A stretch of 9,682 nucleotides of DNA from contig HF989478.1 in the NCBI GenBank assembly GCA_000432175.1, positions 1 through 9,682 on the forward strand. Direction: 5' to 3'. The position numbers were made by a program, and so were the translations under genes. The notes under the pieces were generated by a model. It searched no databases. It had not been told where the DNA came from and worked only from the letters and a program-made list of their open reading frames with translations. Shown in pieces: positions 6,431 through 9,682 of this stretch; positions within the stretch are counted from its first letter, which is position 1; each line of letters opens with the position of its first letter. The stretch comes from Eubacterium sp. CAG:786 (lineage in GTDB: Bacteria; Bacillota; Clostridia; Oscillospirales; Ruminococcaceae).

Positions 6431-6566
6431 TCCGGCGACGGCTATGCCACAGGAATGGCTAGAGGTGAAACTCCTATGTTCGGGTGCGGACTACCCGATA
6501 ATCGCTCTGAGCAATACACATCAATAATGCAAACGGCTCACGCCGCAAGACATGAGCCGTTTGCTT
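6431..6566 (+). ncRNA. Candidate small RNA between regulators and excisionase
   Basis: Bounded by the extended -10 at 6416-6424 and the terminator ending near 6566, giving a transcript of about 135 nt. It can form GCCA/TGGC (6446-6459), TCGGGT/ACCCGA with a 7-nt loop (6480-6498), GCTC/GAGC and the terminal hairpin. No known RNA family is recognised. It overlaps the weak short frames, so it may equally be coding DNA. Confidence 0.25.
6529..6566 (+). terminator. Terminator or attenuator before the excisionase gene
   Basis: GCAAACGGCTCA pairs perfectly with TGAGCCGTTTGC (12 bp, 12-nt loop), followed by TTATATAT. It would stop or limit transcription from the leader into xis. A smaller CGGCT/AGCCG hairpin follows at 6573-6587. 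No promoter is obvious between this terminator and xis, so xis expression may depend on read-through. Confidence 0.65.
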
Positions 6567-6624
6567 ATATATCGGCTTTATCAGCCGTCCAAAATTAGTA
6601 TCATGAAAGGAGATGATTTGCCAG

Positions 6625-6918
6625 ATGGTAATGAGTGCGAGCGAAAAAGCAAAGTTCATTAACACTTTCTGCGAACTGATTTCGGAATTCATTAAGACTC
6701 CGGAAGAAATTGAAAAGGCAAAAGCAGAAATTGAATTAAAGAATGATACTGAAATGCTGACAATAAAAGAGTGTTCCGTTATCATGCGTGTTTCAGAGCG
6801 CACTATACGAATGCTCGTCAAACAGAATGCTATTGGCAGCACAAGAGCCGGCTCCGGTTCCTGTGGAAAGCTGCTTATTCCACGAAGCGCGTTACTCAGA
6901 TACATAGACACATTATAG
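6625..6918 (+). CDS. xis: Excisionase-like helix-turn-helix DNA-binding protein
   Basis: 97 aa. The N-terminal half (about 1-48) is charged and helical (KFINTFCELISEFIKTPEEI, then KAKAEIEL). The C-terminal half is an excisionase/MerR-type HTH_17 domain: MLTIKECSVIMRVSERTIRM (helix-turn-helix), LVKQNAIGSTRAGSG (wing, normally contacting the minor groove) and KLLIPRSALLRYID. Such proteins bend DNA at attachment sites and steer the integrase toward excision. It lies 139 nt upstream of int, the usual order. Start choice: AAAGGAG (6606-6612) directly abuts ATG 6613, so ATG 6625 (12 nt away) is preferred; ATG 6631 is possible. The symbol is functional rather than orthologue-based. Confidence 0.75.
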   Translation: MVMSASEKAKFINTFCELISEFIKTPEEIEKAKAEIELKNDTEMLTIKECSVIMRVSERTIRMLVKQNAIGSTRAGSGSCGKLLIPRSALLRYIDTL

Positions 6919-6955
6919 CAGGTTTGAAAAAGTTTATAAAAATATGCGAAAAGGC

Positions 6956-6984
6956 TTGACATTTCAGCGCTTTAAAGTTATAAT
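6956..6984 (+). promoter_or_regulatory. Perfect sigma-A promoter of the integrase gene
   Basis: TTGACA (6956-6961), 17 nt, TATAAT (6979-6984). Transcription would start near 6991, leaving a leader of about 67 nt. TGACAT (6957-6962) and ATGTCA (7000-7005) flank the promoter symmetrically and could be a regulator site. Confidence 0.85.
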
Positions 6985-7024
6985 GTTATACGCAGTAGTA
7001 TGTCATGCCAGCAAACCAGATAAT

Positions 7025-7057
7025 GTTGTCCGCTGAATTAGGAGGATTCAGAACAAC
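7025..7057 (+). promoter_or_regulatory. Hairpin enclosing the integrase ribosome-binding site
   Basis: GTTGT (7025-7029) pairs with ACAAC (7053-7057), and CTGAAT (7033-7038) with ATTCAG (7046-7051). The 7-nt loop is TAGGAGG, the Shine-Dalgarno itself, and the lower stem ends one base before the ATG at 7058. The linear SD-to-ATG gap is 12 nt, longer than usual. Folding would either shorten it or control access. Confidence 0.55.
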
Positions 7058-8254
7058 ATGGCTTCAGTAAGAAAACGCGGCTCATCCTACCAAATCCGTG
7101 TCAGCTGCGGATTGAGGGTAGACGGCAGTCAGGTCATACAAACAAGGACATGGAAACCTGACCCGAATTTGACCGAAAGGCAGGTCGAAAAGGAACTTGC
7201 AAAACAGGTTATGCTTTTTGAGGATCAATGCTTTAAAGGTCACGTCACAGCAAATATCAAATTTGAAACATTCGCAGAGCGTTGGTTCGAGGAATATGCA
7301 AGGCTCAATCTCCGTTCGACCACGTTTGTAAGAATGCGGCAGCTCACGCAGAGAATTTACCCCGCAATTGGGTATCTCCGCATGGACAAAATAACGGCAA
7401 GGCATATACAACAATTCATTACCGATATGGCTTTCAATGGTAAAAGTCAAGTGACAGGCAAACCCTTATCCCGAAAGACCGTTGTACACCATCTCAGCTT
7501 CATTTCTGACATTTTTGAGTATGCTATGAAAATGGATATGCTCATTGACAATCCTTGCAGGAGGGTGACCATTCCCAAAGGCGAGGTCGAGGAAAAAGAC
7601 ATTTACACACGCGAGGAAGCAGACGAGATAGTGAAACTCCTCATAAACGAGCCTATGAAATACAGGGTGTTCATAATTCTGGCGCTTTGTACAGGGTTCA
7701 GACGCGGGGAACTTCTGGGATTAGAGTGGAAAGATATTGATTGGGACAATGACCTGATCAAAATTCGCAGAACAAGCAACTACACAGCCGAAAAAGGTAT
7801 CTATACGGATACCACCAAGACCAGGCGCTCAAAACGAGTGTTAAAGGTCCAGCCGGAACTCATTACCCTTTTGAAACTCTATAAGGAAGAGCAGGACAGA
7901 GAGAAGGAAAAAATCGGCAGCAAGTGGATAGACCACGACCGTCTTTTTGTAAAATGGAACGGTCTGCCCATGAACAACAATACCCCTTATGGCTGGTTCA
8001 AAGAATTCTGCGAGAAAAACGAGATCCGTTTCTGCGATATACATTCAATGAGGCACTACAACGCTTCGGCGCTGATAGCAGCAGGAGTGGACATCGTGAC
8101 CGTATCCGGAATGCTTGGGCATTCTACGGTCAGCACAACGGCAAATATCTATTGCCACGCTATGCAGGAGGCAAAGGCGAAAGCCAATGCCGCAGTTGCA
8201 AGCTCACTTGACATGACAGCGATCTCAAGCGAAAACAAAAAAACAGCGACTTAA
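7058..8254 (+). CDS. int: Tyrosine recombinase (phage/Tn916-type integrase)
   Basis: 398 aa, full length for the family. Residues about 1-60 form an arm-site-binding domain (MASVRKRGSSYQIRVSCG, then RTWKPDPNLTERQVEKEL). Residues 65-165 form the SAM-like core-binding domain (FETFAERWFEEYARLNLRST to FEYAMKMDMLIDNPC). Residues about 180-375 are catalytic, with Arg215 (TGFRRGELLGLEW), Lys254 (TKTRRSKR), His329-x-x-Arg332 (HSMRHYNA), His355 (LGHST) and the Tyr365 nucleophile (NIYCHA). All key residues are present, so it is predicted active. It catalyses site-specific integration and excision, using the upstream HTH protein as directionality factor. It is expressed from a perfect promoter and ends 157 nt before the 3' end of tRNA-Glu, the probable target. 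Confidence 0.95.
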   Translation: MASVRKRGSSYQIRVSCGLRVDGSQVIQTRTWKPDPNLTERQVEKELAKQVMLFEDQCFKGHVTANIKFETFAERWFEEYARLNLRSTTFVRMRQLTQRIYPAIGYLRMDKITARHIQQFITDMAFNGKSQVTGKPLSRKTVVHHLSFISDIFEYAMKMDMLIDNPCRRVTIPKGEVEEKDIYTREEADEIVKLLINEPMKYRVFIILALCTGFRRGELLGLEWKDIDWDNDLIKIRRTSNYTAEKGIYTDTTKTRRSKRVLKVQPELITLLKLYKEEQDREKEKIGSKWIDHDRLFVKWNGLPMNNNTPYGWFKEFCEKNEIRFCDIHSMRHYNASALIAAGVDIVTVSGMLGHSTVSTTANIYCHAMQEAKAKANAAVASSLDMTAISSENKKTAT

Positions 8255-8323
8255 GTGTTCTGCACCCAAATCGCTCGTAAACAGCAAACGCCTACATAAT
8301 GTGATCCGATCGTGGTTCAATAA

Positions 8324-8345
8324 CATTGGACACGCATTGGACAAA
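8324..8345 (+). repeat. Two tandem 11-nt repeats, candidate integrase arm sites
   Basis: CATTGGACACG and CATTGGACAAA are adjacent (8324-8334, 8335-8345), identical at 9 of 11 positions, starting 70 nt after the int stop. Spacing of about one helical turn puts them on the same DNA face. Integrases with an N-terminal arm-binding domain commonly use short direct repeats of this size and place near the attachment site. Binding is inferred. Confidence 0.5.
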
Positions 8346-8354
8346 CGTATTTTT

Positions 8355-8402
8355 CCGTAAAAAGCAAAACTCCCAAACAGCTTAACAAAGCCATTTAGGA
8401 GT
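8355..8402 (-). terminator. Terminator of the tRNA-Met/tRNA-Glu unit
   Basis: On the - strand, ACTCCTAAAT pairs with the GTTTGGGAGT arm with a mismatch and an inner GCTT/AAGC stem, followed by TTTTGCTTTTT. It lies 9 nt past the CCA end of tRNA-Glu. It could be the original tRNA terminator or sequence brought by the element. Confidence 0.6.
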
Positions 8403-8410
8403 CTGTGGTG

Positions 8411-8485
8411 TGGTGACCCGTACGGGAATTGAACCCATGATTCCGCCGTGAAAGGGCGATGTCTTAACCTCTTGACCAACGGGCC
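8411..8485 (-). tRNA. tRNA-Glu (anticodon UUC), CCA encoded
   Basis: Read on the - strand it begins GGCCCGTTGG and ends ACGGGTCACCA. The acceptor stem GGCCCGT/ACGGGTC has one G-U pair. The anticodon stem is TCGCC/GGCGG with loop CTTTCAC (anticodon TTC), and the T arm ATGGG/CCCGT carries loop TTCAATT. The encoded discriminator A and CCA end point toward int. tRNA 3' ends are frequent integrase targets. Confidence 0.95.
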
Positions 8486-8490
8486 TAAAG

Positions 8491-8518
8491 AAAACCGCAC
8501 AACAAGTTATGCGGTTTT
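8491..8518 (-). terminator. Hairpin between the two tRNA genes
   Basis: AAAACCGCA pairs with TGCGGTTTT (9 bp, 10-nt loop) with A/T runs on both sides. On the - strand it follows the tRNA-Met end. It may be a partial terminator or an RNA-processing structure, since tRNA-Glu has no separate promoter that I can see. Confidence 0.5.
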
Positions 8519-8521
8519 TAG

Positions 8522-8598
8522 TGGTAGCGGTAATCGGATTCGAACCAATGACACCCTGGGTATGAACCAAGTGCTCTAGCCAACTGAGCTATACCGCC
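8522..8598 (-). tRNA. tRNA-Met (anticodon CAU), elongator type, CCA encoded
   Basis: Read on the - strand it begins GGCGGTATAGCTCAG and ends TACCGCTACCA. The anticodon stem is CTTGG/CCAGG with loop TTCATAC. The D arm GCTC/GAGC and T arm ATTGG/CCGAT fold normally. The G1-U72 pair and overall shape match elongator tRNA-Met of Firmicutes and not initiator tRNA, which lacks the first acceptor pair. A CAU tRNA-Ile2 cannot be fully excluded. Confidence 0.93.
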
Positions 8599-8638
8599 AT
8601 ATTCTGTCGTTTTTTGTATCACTCTTGACGACTTAATT

Positions 8639-8667
8639 ATTATACCACGAAGTTTTCGATTTGTCAA
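8639..8667 (-). promoter_or_regulatory. Perfect sigma-A promoter of the tRNA genes
   Basis: On the - strand: TTGACA (8667-8662), 17 nt, TATAAT (8644-8639). Just upstream (8668-8700) are runs of A and T like an UP element. This is a strong stable-RNA promoter serving tRNA-Met and probably tRNA-Glu. Confidence 0.9.
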
Positions 8668-8765
8668 GCATTTTTTTAAAAAAACTTAAAAATTTTTTTT
8701 GAGCATTCAAAATGCGGGGAAATAGTCATAATGAATGCAGGGGTACATATATAATATAAAAGAAA

Positions 8766-8789
8766 TCTCCGGGGAAAGATCCCCGGAGA
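8766..8789 (-). terminator. Terminator of the abrB gene
   Basis: TCTCCGGGG pairs with CCCCGGAGA (9 bp, 6-nt loop), followed on the - strand by TTTCTTTTATATT. It lies 16 nt after the abrB stop. Confidence 0.88.
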
Positions 8790-8805
8790 AATATGTATCG
8801 TCTGA

Positions 8806-9054
8806 TCAGTTGAGCTTGCTGAGTTCAGCGAGGCACTCGGAGCAGATGTTCTTGCCCTTGAAGATCGTGATTCCGCTTGCGTTGGAGCAGAATGCACACG
8901 CTGGCATGTACTTCTTGAGAATGATCTGATCGTCCTCAACATAGATCTCAAGGCTGTCCTTGATTCCGATGTCGAGAGTTCTTCTCAGCTCGATCGGGAT
9001 AACGATTCTTCCCAGTTCATCTACTTTTCTTACGATACCTGTTGACTTAACCAT
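8806..9054 (-). CDS. abrB: AbrB/SpoVT-type transition-state regulator with C-terminal zinc ribbon
   Basis: 82 aa. Residues 1-50 are the swapped-hairpin AbrB DNA-binding domain: GIVRKVDELGRIVIPIELRR, then LDIGIKDSLEIYVEDDQIIL. Residues 51-82 carry two Cys pairs, C53AFC56 and C71SEC74, expected to bind zinc in place of the usual AbrB dimerisation tail. AbrB proteins repress stationary-phase and sporulation genes. The start ATG 9054 has AGGAGGA six nt upstream. It is monocistronic, with its own perfect promoter and terminator, and is divergent from spmA, which fits a sporulation setting. The symbol denotes the family; several paralogues are usual in this group. Confidence 0.87.
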   Translation of the reverse strand: MVKSTGIVRKVDELGRIVIPIELRRTLDIGIKDSLEIYVEDDQIILKKYMPACAFCSNASGITIFKGKNICSECLAELSKLN

Positions 9055-9074
9055 GTTTCTTCCTCCTGAATCCC

Positions 9075-9102
9075 GCAGCCTTTTATTGCCTGATAAGGCT
9101 GC
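9075..9102 (-). promoter_or_regulatory. Hairpin in the abrB 5' leader
   Basis: GCAGCCTT pairs perfectly with AAGGCTGC (12-nt loop), ending 7 nt before the AGGAGGA ribosome site. The leader is about 90 nt long. The hairpin could stabilise the mRNA or influence translation; it has no T run, so it is not a terminator. Confidence 0.5.
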
Positions 9103-9152
9103 CTATGGTTGTAATGATACGGATTTACCAGCATTTCGCTGATTTCTTGCAT

Positions 9153-9181
9153 ATTATAACATGTTTTGTGAGGGTTGTCAA
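9153..9181 (-). promoter_or_regulatory. Perfect sigma-A promoter of abrB
   Basis: On the - strand: TTGACA (9181-9176), 17 nt, TATAAT (9158-9153), with a TGT extended -10 just before the -10 box. Strong constitutive-type promoter. Confidence 0.9.
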
Positions 9182-9433
9182 TTTTCTTTCAGTGATTTAC
9201 CAATAATGTGGAATTTCGTTTACGCGAAATAGAATAACTAAAGGTGTCATTAAAGATGTGAAACGATGGGTGTATAACGCTTCTGTAGCACTTTTTCAGC
9301 GCATTTACAGGAAAACCAGAAATTTCAGCAGAATTCTGGAAGAAAGTAAGAAATATAGGAAGATAATATGGTAATATGGAAACGACTGTTTTAAAACGTT
9401 TTTCCAATAGAATTATTGTCAGGGGTGAAACAA
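9182..9433. other. Intergenic region between abrB and spmA
   Basis: Contains a small ATTTCG/CGAAAT hairpin (9213-9230) and an imperfect CCAGAA/TTCTGG hairpin in the 9310s-9340s. I found no convincing sigma-A promoter for spmA. A sporulation-sigma promoter is expected from the family, but I cannot place one with confidence. No gene is seen. Confidence 0.45.
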
Positions 9434-9682
9434 GTGAAGATCATTTTGATTCTGCTGCCGGTTGCGGCGCTTGTATGCGGCGCGTTCACGGGAAATCTGA
9501 CAGAGGTTTCCGGGGCTGTGCTTGACGGCGCTGGCAACGCTGTGACTCTTGCAATATCGCTTTGCGGGATAATGTGCCTGTGGAGCGGTATAATGAAAGT
9601 CGCAGAGGAATGCGGCGCGGTGCGGCTGATGTCTGAGGTGCTTTCGCCGGTGGTCTCGCTGCTGTTCCGCGGGCTGGAAAAA
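9434..9682 (+). CDS. spmA: Spore maturation protein SpmA, N-terminal part (cut by window end)
   Basis: 83 codons from GTG 9434 (AGGGGTG six to seven nt upstream) to the window edge. The membrane protein begins MKIILILLPVAALVCGAFTG. The SpmA/nucleoside-recognition (Gate) signature LCGIMCLWSGIMKVAEECGA is followed by VRLMSEVLSPVVSLLF. SpmA works with SpmB in spore-core dehydration and heat resistance in Bacillus and Clostridium; spmB would be expected next. The codons are strongly G/C-ending, unlike the left half of the window, marking this as backbone DNA. Confidence 0.85.
   Translation, partial: MKIILILLPVAALVCGAFTGNLTEVSGAVLDGAGNAVTLAISLCGIMCLWSGIMKVAEECGAVRLMSEVLSPVVSLLFRGLEK

Larger units (their letters stand above)
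6092..6624 (+). other. Leader region with only very short reading frames
   Basis: About 530 nt between the divergent promoter and the excisionase gene without a conventional gene. It holds three short + frames (6141-6221, 6259-6423 and 6423-6527), an internal extended -10 at 6416, a terminator at 6529-6564 and a second small hairpin (CGGCT/AGCCG, 6573-6587). Either these are genuine mini-genes, or a small gene has been broken by frameshifts, or the right half is an RNA gene. Confidence 0.45.

Noticed and set aside
6474..6962. Long - strand frame (162 codons) opposite xis
   Set aside because: It is antisense to a clear HTH gene, spans the terminator and part of the int promoter, and shows no recognisable protein or ribosome site.
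8314..8321. GGTTCAAT near the integrase end as an attachment core matching the tRNA-Glu T loop
   Set aside because: Only 8 bases match, and the orientation is inverted relative to the tRNA copy, so it cannot be the direct repeat expected of an integration core.
8225..8570. Two - strand frames across the tRNA genes
   Set aside because: They are translations of tRNA and terminator sequence, a common false gene call.
1..9682. CRISPR array, insertion sequence ends, toxin-antitoxin pair or defence genes
   Set aside because: No regularly spaced repeats, no transposase, and no toxin or nuclease gene next to the small HTH regulators were found.

Overview
The window looks like DNA from an anaerobic Gram-positive gut Firmicute, most likely Ruminococcus or a close Oscillospiraceae relative. 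The grounds are the AT-leaning genes, strong AGGAGG-type ribosome sites, DUF4367-type anti-sigma and small Cro/C1-type regulators, an AbrB regulator with a zinc-ribbon tail, and a spore-maturation gene (spmA) at the right edge. This placement is family recognition, not a database match.

Left part (1-4531, all + strand): envelope and secreted functions. It opens with the 3' end of an M23 cell-wall endopeptidase with two tandem SH3-like repeats. A gene-free stretch with two hairpins follows. Next come four co-directional genes: an ECF-like sigma factor, an overlapping membrane anti-sigma factor (ATGAGTGA overlap), a small exported SH3 protein whose start codon appears to be lost, and an M28 metallopeptidase lipoprotein. 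They read as one regulatory and surface module.

Middle (4532-5284): a decayed zone with no intact gene. It has a perfect 15-bp hairpin, a 43-aa lipoprotein-like stub and a short coding remnant.

Integrative element core (5285-8410): two leftward Cro/C1-type regulators face, across an operator-like region, a rightward leader of very short ORFs and a possible small RNA. After these come an excisionase-like HTH gene and a Tn916/phage-type tyrosine integrase. Int has a perfect sigma-A promoter, and its Shine-Dalgarno sits in a hairpin loop. Just past int are two tandem 11-nt repeats resembling integrase arm sites, and then the 3' end of tRNA-Glu. This is the classic order regulators - xis - int - tRNA. 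No replication, transfer or packaging genes are visible, so the element is either very small or extends left beyond the window.

Right part (8411-9682): probable chromosome backbone. It holds tRNA-Glu(UUC) and tRNA-Met(CAU) (- strand) behind a perfect promoter with an A/T-rich upstream tract, then abrB (- strand) with its own perfect promoter and terminator, and the 5' end of spmA (+ strand). The codons of spmA are much richer in G/C third positions than those of the left genes, which fits the left side being acquired.
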